64,000 nt of DNA from Variovorax sp. OK212 (GTDB lineage: Bacteria; Pseudomonadota; Gammaproteobacteria; Burkholderiales; Burkholderiaceae_C). Each line of letters starts with the position of its first letter. Positions within the stretch are counted from its first letter, which is position 1. This document shows, piece after piece, positions 35,268 through 43,383 of the stretch. The notes beneath the pieces are model-generated. The model did not search any database. It saw nothing but the letters and a program-made list of their open reading frames with translations, and was not told the origin of the DNA. The translations under genes and the position numbers were made by a program. The stretch is taken from the NCBI RefSeq assembly GCF_900112425.1, contig NZ_FOLP01000024.1, positions 1-64,000 of the forward strand, read 5' to 3'.

Positions 35268-36812
35268 ATGATGGAAGAGACGGCATGGGAAAAGGCAGCT
35301 TCGTCAGACGGAACAACGCCGTCAGAGCGGGCGCTCGCCAGCCTCGCGCGCAAAGCGTTCCTGACCCTATGGAGCTATCCGAACGTCTTTACAGACGAGG
35401 GACGGGCCAACGGCAAAGGGGATGGCAAGGAGCTCTGCGACCTGTTGGTGGTCTTCGGCAACGACGTGCTGCTGTTCTCAGACAAGGACTGTGCCTACCA
35501 AAGTAACGTAAACGTGACGGTCGCCTGGCCGCGGTGGTACCGAAGCGCAATCGACAAATCGGCGAAGCAACTCGCTGGAGCTGAGAAGTTCATTCAGACA
35601 TTCCCGAAGCGGGTCTTCTTGGACAAGGCATGTCAGTCACCGCTGCCCATCGAACTCCCCGACGCCAGTGTGGCTCGCTACTACCTCATCGCGGTGACAA
35701 GAGGGTCGCACTTCCCCGCGCGGCAGTTCTTCGGTGGCGGAAGCTCAGGCAGCGTCATGCTGCTCAACCACTTGGTGGGCAAGGCTGCTCATGCGCGAAT
35801 GCCATTCCACGTTGGCTTCCCCCTGGAGAACCGGCGCTTTGTCCACGTCCTTGACGAGATGACGGTTGACCTGCTGCTCGAGGAGTTGGACACGGTGCCC
35901 GACTTGGTCGGGTACCTGGAGAAGAAAGAAGAGTTCATGCAGCAGCCGGGGGTCATCGTCTCTGTACCTGGGGAGGAGGACTTACTCGCTCGATACATGT
36001 CCACGATGCGCGACGAGGAGCACGCGTTCCCCAAGACACCGAAGGGCGTCAACTTCGTAGCTCTTCCCGAGGGCGACTGGGAGGTGTACCGAGCAAGTCC
36101 CCAATGGAAGGCGAAGCAGAGTGCGAATGAAATCAGCTACATGTGGGATGCGCTCATAGAACATCAGAGTGGGTTCATCCGGTCGGGCAAAGCCATCACT
36201 GTCCCCTGGCTGCCGGCCTTGGACGGCGCCAATCACGAGCGCATCGTTCGCGCCCTCGCAGGCCAACCTCGCCTCGCCCGGCGCAGCCTGTCTACTGACC
36301 TTCACGTCGCGATGCACCGCAGCGACCCGGGCCGCATGTTCGCCCGCATCAAAATGACCGGCCGTCCACCCAACCAAGCCTTTGTTTTCCTCACCATCCC
36401 GAGGACCGAAGGAGAGGATTACGACACAATATATCGGCACCGGCGGATGCACGCCCTCATGGTCTACAGCCACGCTGTCAAATACGGAATGCCGACGCTG
36501 AAGGAGAGCATCGGGGTGGCCAGTGAGCCGTTCTCAGAGGGACTGGCATCCCAGGATTTCATCCACGTCGACCTGTCTGAAGTGTCGGACGAGGAACTCA
36601 AGGGATGGCGCGAACAAGCGGACGAACTCGACATCCTGCGACGCAATACTGAGGTGAAGTTATCTCGGCACACCGAGCCCGAGTTTCCTGCCTCGTTTCG
36701 ATTCGTCGAGTCTCCACCAACCTACCTTGGCGAGGGCTACATTCCAATGAACAGGGCCGCTAGGCGCAAAGCGGACAAAGAGGCGCGACGAGAACGGAAG
36801 AAGCCACGCTAG
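35268..36812 (+). CDS. Unknown 514-aa protein with nuclease-like N-terminus
   Basis: The N-terminal part has GKELCDLLVVFGNDVLLFSD then KDCAYQSNV. The Glu, Asp and the D-K-D of FSDKD recall a PD-(D/E)XK-type active site (E...D...D/E-X-K). The rest is a large mixed domain (RYYLIAVTRGSH, FVFLTIPRTEGEDYD) of no family I know. The C-terminus is very basic (MNRAARRKADKEARRERKK), suggesting nucleic-acid binding. Two adjacent ATG codons at 35,268/35,271 could start it. It follows the nuclease-like gene by 83 bp, so the pair may be a defence module. Confidence 0.55.
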   Translation: MMEETAWEKAASSDGTTPSERALASLARKAFLTLWSYPNVFTDEGRANGKGDGKELCDLLVVFGNDVLLFSDKDCAYQSNVNVTVAWPRWYRSAIDKSAKQLAGAEKFIQTFPKRVFLDKACQSPLPIELPDASVARYYLIAVTRGSHFPARQFFGGGSSGSVMLLNHLVGKAAHARMPFHVGFPLENRRFVHVLDEMTVDLLLEELDTVPDLVGYLEKKEEFMQQPGVIVSVPGEEDLLARYMSTMRDEEHAFPKTPKGVNFVALPEGDWEVYRASPQWKAKQSANEISYMWDALIEHQSGFIRSGKAITVPWLPALDGANHERIVRALAGQPRLARRSLSTDLHVAMHRSDPGRMFARIKMTGRPPNQAFVFLTIPRTEGEDYDTIYRHRRMHALMVYSHAVKYGMPTLKESIGVASEPFSEGLASQDFIHVDLSEVSDEELKGWREQADELDILRRNTEVKLSRHTEPEFPASFRFVESPPTYLGEGYIPMNRAARRKADKEARRERKKPR

Positions 36813-36956
36813 CCGGGCCTTTGGGGGGGTGCGGCTGGTTGGCTGCGGCGAGCAAGTAGCGCGCGGTACCAGTTCAGTCGCCCCGATACATTTTTTGGCA
36901 TTCCTAAGTATCCGGGCGCGGACTCCAAGCCAAGACCCGATTCGAGAAGACCATCC

Positions 36957-37296
36957 TTTGAACCTTGCCCGCGCAAGCACCACTGCAACGTTGGCTGAAG
37001 CCATAGAAAAATACCTGTTGAATCCTCTCCAGGCCCTGCATGCTCGAACCAGCAAGCCGAGTCAATACGGGGAGGTGGTGCCTTTCGAATGGCCGGTTAC
37101 GCCTGAATTTCCGAAGACGCTCACCGCCATTAGTCACGACACTAAGATTGGCTATGTCGAATCAGTGTCCGTCAACAAGGTCCGCGCTACCTGCACGGTC
37201 GGCCATGTGGCCACGACCAGGAACGTATGGACCACGCTGAAGCCAGGCGCGCCGCGGGGAAGCCGAGTCATCGAATTTGAACGGCACTGGTTGTGA
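36957..37296 (+). CDS. Small hypothetical protein (coupled pair, first)
   Basis: This frame of about 113 residues starts at TTG 36,957 (LNLARASTTATLAEAIEKYL) and ends APRGSRVIEFERHWL. The frame is open further left, so the start is uncertain. The next small frame begins inside this stop (GTGA), a sign of translational coupling and the main reason to accept both. I see no motif. It could also be the remnant of a larger gene. Confidence 0.35.
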
Positions 37297-37502
37297 CCTT
37301 TTGCCACGAAGTTGCACGGCGATACGGCGTCTCGACCTTCATCTTCGACGAGAGCAAGGTCGATAGCGAATTCGCGGACTATGCAGCTTTTTTTAAGTCG
37401 CTCGGCGCGCTGCCCATCGAGTGGAAAAAGACTTCGGGCCAACCGGACCTAACGAAGCCCCGAGTATGGCGACTGGAAGTCTCTAGTCTGCCCCAAGTCT
37501 AG
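37293..37502 (+). CDS. Small hypothetical protein (coupled pair, second)
   Basis: This 69-residue frame begins with GTG overlapping the previous stop by four bases. The product (YGVSTFIFDESKVDSEFADY then FFKSLGALPIEWKK) has protein-like composition but no recognised family. It ends shortly before a MITE-like repeat, so it may be a truncated gene tail. Confidence 0.35.
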   Translation: MTFCHEVARRYGVSTFIFDESKVDSEFADYAAFFKSLGALPIEWKKTSGQPDLTKPRVWRLEVSSLPQV

Positions 37503-37661
37503 CCCGCGGGACCTCGGTGCGGTTTTACCTATCTCAGCTGGGTGAGGAGGGATGCATGGCAGGTCTAATGACCGCTTTCTCGAGTCTCGAACTTCCACAA
37601 CGGCGACGAAGCCGAAGTCGCTTTCGAATTTCTGCTTTCGCAAACCTTGAAGGACGCATTC

Positions 37662-37814
37662 GGGCCAAGGCTGTGTGAAAACTCTGCGGAGTCATCTTTT
37701 CAAGGGTCTTTGACCCCCCTTGGCACGTCCAAAAAAACGCAGCCTGGGCCCATTTGAGAGGTCGACTTCCGGAGTGATGGCGACCGGATTGAGTTTTCAC
37801 ACAGCCTCGGCCCC
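37662..37814. mobile_element. MITE-like element with ~23-bp terminal inverted repeats
   Basis: The left arm GGGCCAAGGCTGTGTGAAAA (continuing CTC) at 37,662-37,684 is the inverted match, with one mismatch, of the right arm GAGTTTTCACACAGCC (continuing TCGGCCC) at 37,791-37,813. The whole is about 150 bp and has no transposase. This is the form of a non-autonomous miniature transposon. A target duplication is not obvious. Confidence 0.65.
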
Positions 37815-37859
37815 AAGCACAAGTAGTCGACCCTCTATACCAGACGCTCAACGCCAGAA

Positions 37860-38279
37860 CTAGGCCTCGTCCGCGGGGATGGAATGCTCGCCCCAGCCGC
37901 TAAATCGAATCACTCGTTTAGTGACACGTCGACCCTCACCGCTGGCTCCTAAGGAGATTGCCTCGCCGTCCGCCTTCAGACCGGCGTGACCTTTGCCAGA
38001 GCCGTCGTAATACTCCTCGATAACAACTTCATGTGACGCAGCAATGCGCTCTGCGATGGCAAGTTCCTGAGCTACGCGTGCTTGGTGGGCCTGGAACTCC
38101 ATGACAATTTTCTGCTTCTTGGCTTCTTCTTCAAGGGTTGCCAACCCCTTGGATTCGGCAGCCTTGACTTCATCCTGAGAAGATGAGAGGGCCGAATATG
38201 CAGCCTTCATATAGCCGGGAACAAATAAATCTAATGCAACTTTCCCGGCAATAGAAGCAATCATTGCAGTATCCACCAA
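37860..38279 (-). CDS. Hypothetical protein, 139 aa
   Basis: The start is TTG at 38,279, seven bases after a strong AAGGAG site, which supports it as a real gene. The N-terminus is mildly hydrophobic (MIASIAGKVALDLFVPGY), followed by a helical, charged middle (EEEAKKQKIVMEFQAHQARV) and a Gly-rich C-terminal part (EYYDGSGKGHAGLKADGE). The pattern suggests a small membrane-associated or coiled-coil protein. No family is recognised. Confidence 0.55.
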   Translation of the reverse strand: MVDTAMIASIAGKVALDLFVPGYMKAAYSALSSSQDEVKAAESKGLATLEEEAKKQKIVMEFQAHQARVAQELAIAERIAASHEVVIEEYYDGSGKGHAGLKADGEAISLGASGEGRRVTKRVIRFSGWGEHSIPADEA

Positions 38280-38429
38280 TTGGAGTCTCCTTAATAGGGC
38301 TTACGCCTTAGATAAATCGCGCCACGGCATAGCTTGGGCTCGAGTGAAATTCCGTTCGCACGGATTGAGGTTGTAGGTCTGCTAAGGCCGCGTGCTGCTT
38401 TGGGTGGGCGGCTCACAGCAACACGCATA

Positions 38430-38891
38430 TCAAACGGGCAGCACGTCTATGCCAATCGCCTTGTACCGCGCCAACGGGTCTTTGCCGTCCCAGTCAGATG
38501 GCATGGATTTCCTAAGTCTGAACTCCGTAAGCTTTTGGTCCTCGTCCTTGGTGACCAGTGCCATCGCTGAGTGTTCATACGCAAGCTTCACCAAGACGTC
38601 TACATCGGCAATGCGTTCCCGTAGAACTCGCTGAACCAGAAGCGATAGAGGGATGCAGTGGTCAGCAATGACCGGCCCTCCAACTTGCAGGAACGGTCTA
38701 GCCTGAACTGACGCATACGAAACGTGGAAGGCATTGCCTCGTATACCTTCAATGTTAATTGTCTTGTGGGCCGCAGCGCGCAACATCTCCCGGACAACAT
38801 GCGTCATCGCACTGTTCTGCGGAAAGTCCCTCACCATTGCAGCTACGATGGCGCAGCGGTCGTGAGCGCCTTGGACAGCCGATATTCTCAT
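38430..38891 (-). CDS. Hypothetical protein, 153 aa
   Basis: This soluble protein has no recognised motif. It contains MTHVVREMLRAAAHKTINIE and MALVTKDEDQKLTEFRLRKS, both with a plausible folded-protein composition. ATG at 38,891 has a weak CAGGAT ahead. It lies in a minus-strand run of unknown genes next to the Abi-alpha-like gene. The function is unknown. Confidence 0.45.
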   Translation of the reverse strand: MRISAVQGAHDRCAIVAAMVRDFPQNSAMTHVVREMLRAAAHKTINIEGIRGNAFHVSYASVQARPFLQVGGPVIADHCIPLSLLVQRVLRERIADVDVLVKLAYEHSAMALVTKDEDQKLTEFRLRKSMPSDWDGKDPLARYKAIGIDVLPV

Positions 38892-39157
38892 AACTACATC
38901 CTGAAAGTATCGCTAAGCTGTGCCGCCTAGGCCGAGGTACGCCTAACTGTAGCTACGTCGGCACTGCTTGCAAGGGCGAGCCAGCGGAAAGGTCGAAAGC
39001 AGTGACGCACTTCTGGTATTGGACACATTTTTCCCGGCTCCTCAACACTATGGAGATGGCACGATGCACACACGTCCTTGGGCGAATTCTGAGGCGGGGC
39101 CGAACGTCCGAAGTTGGCCGGAACTTGTCTTGCGCGTCTCGGCTGTCGCTAGCATTT

Positions 39158-39853
39158 TTATTTGTTCGAGGTTGCGGAGACGAGTCGATGGCCGAGGTGC
39201 GACAGTCGGAAGTTCGAACTCGGGTTGTTGACCCGAAAGCCAGCGTATCCGGTATCCAGCCCTCGCATAGTGTTCTGCCAAGAATCGAGCACACAACCGT
39301 ATCGAGCCAGAGTCTGCAGAGAAATTTGGGCGTCCTCGACGCTGGCGTCAACAACGGCCGCAAGTGCCTCCGCGTTGAGCGTGGCGCCGTTGTGAATCCC
39401 ATAAACCGCATCCAAGTCCGGACGCGAGAGTGCTTGCGGCAATCGAACGTCCAGCGATTGTAGGCCGCGCAGGATTTCAACGTAGACCTTCTTCAACTCG
39501 AGAGGTCGCGTCGGGTCGGCAGCATTCGCAAGCAGTCCAGCCCAGAGTTCCTGCACCTCGTCTTCGCCTTCGAGAGATGCTCCCTCGAGCAGTGGAAGGG
39601 CAAATTGAGGGGGCAGCGGGGTAGCCTTTCCGGCAGTCCTTCGTTCCGAGGCAATGCGACTGAACTTGTCCATGACCTCAAGAAGGTTCTTGTAGCGGTA
39701 GCAGCGAGCCCAGTCGGAAACGATACCTCCAAGCTGCTCCAGAGAATCGCCAAGAAGGTGCCTGAGCGCGCCACCCGCGGAGGCAACCATGTCGATACCT
39801 TTGCCGGTAGCTTTCGCGACTTCCTGAACTGCCTTTGCCTCTTCGTCGAGCAT
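39158..39853 (-). CDS. Abi-alpha (DUF4393)-like protein
   Basis: This 231-residue protein begins with a helical segment (EVAKATGKGIDMVASAGGAL), followed by LEQLGGIVSDWARCYRYKNL and EDEVQELWAGLLANAADP. The last of these is the diagnostic conserved box of DUF4393/Abi-alpha proteins. The family was named from linkage to abortive infection genes; its mechanism is not established. A GAGGAG site lies just ahead of the ATG at 39,853. It is a likely single-gene defence or stress element of the island. Confidence 0.65.
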   Translation of the reverse strand: MLDEEAKAVQEVAKATGKGIDMVASAGGALRHLLGDSLEQLGGIVSDWARCYRYKNLLEVMDKFSRIASERRTAGKATPLPPQFALPLLEGASLEGEDEVQELWAGLLANAADPTRPLELKKVYVEILRGLQSLDVRLPQALSRPDLDAVYGIHNGATLNAEALAAVVDASVEDAQISLQTLARYGCVLDSWQNTMRGLDTGYAGFRVNNPSSNFRLSHLGHRLVSATSNK

Positions 39854-40063
39854 CGAATCTCCTCAATGCGTCCTGATTGATGGTCGCAGTGCGCAAGTCT
39901 AGCGCTCGTTGACAGCACGGCAGCCACGTCGGAAGCGTCCGCAATCTGAGAACTGGAGGTGAGGGCTGCAGTTCCGCCTGTGGCCGTACTCCGACTTCCC
40001 TGCGATTCGTCACTTGCGGCCGGAGTACCGTGCTTTCCGCCAGTCCAAGTAGCCTGGGCTGTA

Positions 40064-40312
40064 CTACTCAACCCTATCAAGATGAACGGAGAAATAAGCG
40101 CCATCTGCAACGTCTTGCGCTCCTTGATGAGTCGCGAGCTCCGCCACTTCTCGAAGCGTCCGCGTTGATGCTAGCCTCTCTATGAACCCTCTCGCAACAG
40201 AGCACGCGCTTGCTTCGTCCATTCCGAAGTGCTGGGTCAGCTGGCGCGCTGATGAACGCAAGCTCGTCTCAATGACCACTTCAACGTGTGTGTCGGCTTC
40301 AGAAAGACGCAT
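40064..40312 (-). CDS. Small hypothetical protein
   Basis: About 82 residues from ATG at 40,312 (MRLSEADTHVEVVIETSLRS ... VADGAYFSVHLDRVE); the frame is open to 40,363. The composition is helical and protein-like (FGMDEASACSVARGFIERLA). No domain is recognised, and there is only weak ribosome-binding support. A second possible start for an exported peptide (MALISPFILIGLSSTAQA) overlaps its 3' end in another frame, but that frame runs into the Abi-alpha-like gene. Confidence 0.4.
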   Translation of the reverse strand: MRLSEADTHVEVVIETSLRSSARQLTQHFGMDEASACSVARGFIERLASTRTLREVAELATHQGAQDVADGAYFSVHLDRVE

Positions 40313-40402
40313 CCGTGCCGATAAGCTCTGCAGGGCACGTTGCCACGAGGAGCAGCGCAGCAACTTTTTCGGGCGCCGCGCCCGTCGTTACGAGGGGATA
40401 GG

Positions 40403-40921
40403 GTGAGTTCGGAGAATTTCTCAACAATTCAGACAGCCATGTCGTTCGCCGGGTTTTGCTTGGGGGCGATGGCACTCGTGATTGCGCTCAGGAAGGATGC
40501 GCATCACATCCGATTGGAGCTGACTCCAGTTAAATACGGCGGTGTTGTACTCGGAGTTAACAACGACAGCTCATGTGAGGTGGGCATCATCGCTGTTGGT
40601 CACTTTGGGGTCAGCGGCCGGGTCGCTTGGGTGGAAATGGCGGCCGACCATGTGACGAACAAATTCGTCCACTATCCGATGCGTGTGGCCCCGCGCTCAC
40701 TGCGCGCGGTGCTATTGGTTGCGCCACGGGATGTGCCGTACTTCGATACCCCCCACGGGTACTGCATTCAACTCGAGACGGGACGGCTATATGTCCTGCG
40801 TCATGGTGCACCGCTGTTCGTTTCGCTGCGTATGCATATGACATCATTAGTTTCGCGACTTACCCGCGGGGCTTGGTGCCCCGGTATCGGAAGGCGTCCG
40901 CGCCTGCCGACGCAAACATAG
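40403..40921 (+). CDS. Membrane-anchored hypothetical protein, 172 aa
   Basis: GTG at 40,403 is preceded by GAGGGGATAGG, a good ribosome-binding site. The protein has one N-terminal membrane helix (SFAGFCLGAMALVIALR) and a soluble beta-rich domain (VVLGVNNDSSCEVGIIAVGH). The basic residues after the helix (RKDAHHIR) place the C-terminal domain in the cytoplasm by the positive-inside rule. The family is unknown. Confidence 0.55.
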   Translation: MSSENFSTIQTAMSFAGFCLGAMALVIALRKDAHHIRLELTPVKYGGVVLGVNNDSSCEVGIIAVGHFGVSGRVAWVEMAADHVTNKFVHYPMRVAPRSLRAVLLVAPRDVPYFDTPHGYCIQLETGRLYVLRHGAPLFVSLRMHMTSLVSRLTRGAWCPGIGRRPRLPTQT

Positions 40922-41022
40922 ACAGTCGAGGGAACACACCTTCTGTCAAGGTCATGCCTACCCGACCTCGACACCGCCTGCAAATTGCGAGAAGGGCCGG
41001 GCCAGGGTGAGCGCTGACCTGC

Positions 41023-41525
41023 TTAACGGACGTTGAATAGGATTTCGCGTTCGAGGTTTCCGTTCGCGCCGCAGCTTACCGACTCCCGGGAGCAGCATGC
41101 GGGTAGGTTGCGGTGGAGTTCGAGTCGAAGTTGACAGACTTGGGTGTCGGTCGCCGTCCGACAATTGACATCGCGAACTGTCACATCCCGCTCAACGTTC
41201 GGCCCTGCGGTTCGCGGGCTTGATACAGCGGAGGCGCTCATCTTAGAGGCAGCCAGCGGCTGCTCTGCCATTGATATTACCAGCCGATTGCCAGCCGCGT
41301 ATGCGAGGCGCACCAGCGTGAGTAGCGCTGCCCCCTCGTCCAACCTCGCAGCTTCAATGCCGTCGATGCCTGTCGTGCTGTCATCTGCCCAACTTGCGCA
41401 CCGGCGTCCTTCAGTTGCTCGACAAACGCGCCAATTGAGCGCAGCAGCGCATAGTGCTTGACACCGAACTTGACATCAGGGTCGCATAGCAAAGAGCGCT
41501 CAAACGAAGCTGTCGATTCGTGCAT
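41023..41525 (-). pseudogene. Possible frameshifted gene, about 165 codons
   Basis: One minus-strand frame starts MHESTASFERSLLCDPDVKF at 41,525 and runs to LKLRGWTRGQRYS. Another frame takes over with AALLTLVRLAYAAGNRLVIS and ends at 41,023. They meet at a run of five Gs near 41,332-41,337, where a one-base change would join them into one protein. Alternatively they are two overlapping genes. No family is recognised. Confidence 0.35.
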
Positions 41526-41584
41526 GGTCGCCCTTAGTTTTGGAATTCACGGGTTCACCATTCCGTAGCTCGAGGGCGTAAAAA

Positions 41585-41858
41585 TTACCTTGGTGGCGGT
41601 AGCCTGAGATACTCCCGCGGTACCGTGGCCGTCAGCCAGACGCCGTTCTCAGCCTGCTGGAATCGATAGCTGTCTCTGTTCATCGCGTAGCTGTCAACAA
41701 TAAGAACCACGGCCGCACCACGACTGCTCCGACGCAGCCGCCACTTTATTCGTTGCGGACAGATGCACCGCATAGTGCGTTATAGGCTGCATCCCCTCTT
41801 GGCGAATCGTGGCGGTGTGTTTGCGAACAGTCCCGCGGTACAGCACGGGCGGGGGTCG
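41585..41858 (-). pseudogene. Broken second copy of KptA (C-terminal part)
   Basis: The minus strand reads PVLYRGTVRKHTATIRQEGM and then HYAVHLSATNKVAAAS, and, after a frame change near 41,745, RGAAVVLIVDSYAMNR and GVWLTATVPREYL. Each segment aligns with the intact KptA at 42,796-43,383 (PVLYHGTVRQH, HLSATKE, AAVVLIVDSYALHADG). The N-terminal half is missing and at least one frameshift is present. It indicates an earlier duplication or replacement of the RNA-repair module. Confidence 0.65.
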
Positions 41859-41972
41859 CCATCCAAGCCTCCAGAACGTCTGCCAACAGCGTTGCCCCTT
41901 CCTTGTTCTCTAGCCTGACAAACTCCACGAGTGGGGGGCAGTGGCCAGTGTGGCACCGGAAGGTCAGTGAAC

Positions 41973-42002
41973 GGCTAAAACAAGTCCGCTAAACGGCTGA
42001 CC
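41973..42002 (+). promoter_or_regulatory. Conserved 5' leader (second copy)
   Basis: GGCTAAAA, nine variable bases, TAAACGGCTGACC and then ATG, matching 15,193-15,222 in both words and spacing while the nine-base spacer differs. Conservation of the flanks but not the spacer suggests a protein-binding or initiation element. Confidence 0.5.
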
Positions 42003-42488
42003 ATGAAACACCAAAATCAACCCAGCCCCACCGCGGCCCTCGCACAAATCCGCGTCACCGTCGAGACCCTTGACCACAAAGGCAGGGTTCAACGGAGGAT
42101 TGCCCTGCGCAACGACTTTCCCGCGTGGGCACAAGAGCGGGCCATCGAACTGTGCCTAAAGACAACCTCGACCACGGCTGGAAATCTTCTCTCCCGAGCG
42201 CTTCCCGTCCTGCAAGTCGGAAGAGGTGCTGAGGTCGTGGAGCTTGACCCGCTTGACTACAGCGGCATGACCTGCGAGCGGCTTACCCCTCAAGACCAAC
42301 TCCAACGGATTTTCACGAGCCCTCTTGGCATAGAGCTCTCGCAGCGCGCAACAAAGCTTGGCGTCAAAGCACTTAACGTTGATGACGAGTCCCCGGAGGC
42401 GTACCTAGCGCTGATTGCAGAGATGTTTGCGACATGGAAGCGCCTGGTTCGCGCTTCTGACGCAGCCTCGCTACCTGGTCGGCGTTAA
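42003..42488 (+). CDS. Hypothetical protein, paralogue B of a two-copy island family
   Basis: This 161-residue paralogue of the protein at 15,223-15,732 shares the start MKHQNQPSP and the segments QIRVTVETLD, NDFPAWAQERAIELCLK, LDPLDYSGMTCERLTPQDQL and FATWKRLVRASDAASL. The family is not recognised. It lies between the broken and the intact kptA copies, and both paralogues sit near module borders in the island. That position fits an island-maintenance or stress role, but there is no direct evidence. Confidence 0.7.
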   Translation: MKHQNQPSPTAALAQIRVTVETLDHKGRVQRRIALRNDFPAWAQERAIELCLKTTSTTAGNLLSRALPVLQVGRGAEVVELDPLDYSGMTCERLTPQDQLQRIFTSPLGIELSQRATKLGVKALNVDDESPEAYLALIAEMFATWKRLVRASDAASLPGRR

Positions 42489-42664
42489 GCCCCCCTGCTC
42501 GAGCATCTGTGGCCCCATTGGGAGACTGCGGCTGTCCTCTCAGGTTCAGGGAGGCCCAGCGACAGCAATGACTGACACCGCGTGCAAACACGTACTCAGA
42601 GAATCGTCGAGCCCTGCGCGTTTGGAGGACATGCTCGCCGAGCTTCGTGAGCACGATTTGTACG

Positions 42665-42799
42665 TCAGGAATTTCGGACCACCATTAGCAGCAGCGCTGT
42701 GACGACGCTGCCGCCAGCGACTATCAGCCTCGGCAACCACTGCATGAGCCATCTACGGTGCGAGGATTCGTCAACGAATCGGACGAGCTTGCACATCAT
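42665..42799 (-). CDS. 44-residue membrane peptide coupled to kptA
   Basis: The kptA stop TGA overlaps the tandem ATGATG start of this short frame, and GAGGAACAG provides a ribosome-binding site. The product has a charged N-terminal half (VRFVDESSHRRW) and one hydrophobic helix (LPRLIVAGGSVVTALLLMVV), ending at 42,665. The tight overlap, the fifth in the same operon, argues that it is real. It might be a small membrane regulator or toxin-like peptide; this is not established. Confidence 0.5.
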   Translation of the reverse strand: MMCKLVRFVDESSHRRWLMQWLPRLIVAGGSVVTALLLMVVRNS

Positions 42800-43383
42800 C
42801 TGTTCCTCGTCACCGAGAGCGCAGACTTCGAGCCGTGACTGCGAAGAAATGCGATGTAGCGTGGCGGTACCGCTTCGACGAGCCACACCCCATTTGTTGA
42901 CAGCTGGAACAACACCCCGTCTGCATGCAAGGCGTAGCTGTCAACAATAAGTACCACGGCCGCACCGCGACGTCCCCCGACGGCGACCGCTGCTTCTTTC
43001 GTTGCAGACAGATGCACCGCATGGCGCGTCATTGGCCTCAGCCCCTCTCGGCGAATCGAGGCGATGTGCTGGCGAACGGTGCCGTGGTACAGCACAGGGG
43101 GAGGCACCATCGTGCGCAGTTCGAGGTCGACAGGGACGGAATGACCTTGAGCCGAGCGAATGCGCAGGCCATCCGTCGAAATCGTGAAACGCTTTTTGTC
43201 GTTGGTCTCAACAATCTCGAGCAGCTCGTCGACATTGAGGTCGTGCCCGTGGCCGCCGGCGCCCGCGAGCAGGTCGCTGACTTGGCACCAGCCCTCGCCG
43301 TCCAGGCGCACGCCCCAAACTTCGGGTCTGTGCCGCAGGACGCGAGCAATCATCCGTGATTTGGGAACAAGCTCAGGCCGCAT
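42796..43383 (-). CDS. kptA: RNA 2'-phosphotransferase (KptA/Tpt1)
   Basis: This 195-residue protein of KptA length shows the N-terminal RVLRHRPEVWGVRLDGEGW box and the C-terminal ADP-ribosyltransferase-like segments PVLYHGTVRQH, HAVHLSATKEAA and AAVVLIVDSYALHADG. The enzyme transfers an internal RNA 2'-phosphate to NAD+, as in the last step of tRNA splicing in eukaryotes. In bacteria it is thought to act in RNA repair. Its ATG overlaps the stop of the upstream HAD gene. Context with two HAD phosphatase-like genes supports a repair operon. Confidence 0.88.
   Translation of the reverse strand: MRPELVPKSRMIARVLRHRPEVWGVRLDGEGWCQVSDLLAGAGGHGHDLNVDELLEIVETNDKKRFTISTDGLRIRSAQGHSVPVDLELRTMVPPPVLYHGTVRQHIASIRREGLRPMTRHAVHLSATKEAAVAVGGRRGAAVVLIVDSYALHADGVLFQLSTNGVWLVEAVPPRYIAFLRSHGSKSALSVTRNR

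Noticed and set aside
39493..40110. 205-codon minus-strand frame with a signal-like start
   Set aside because: Most of it overlaps the Abi-alpha-like gene in another frame; only the first part looks protein-like.
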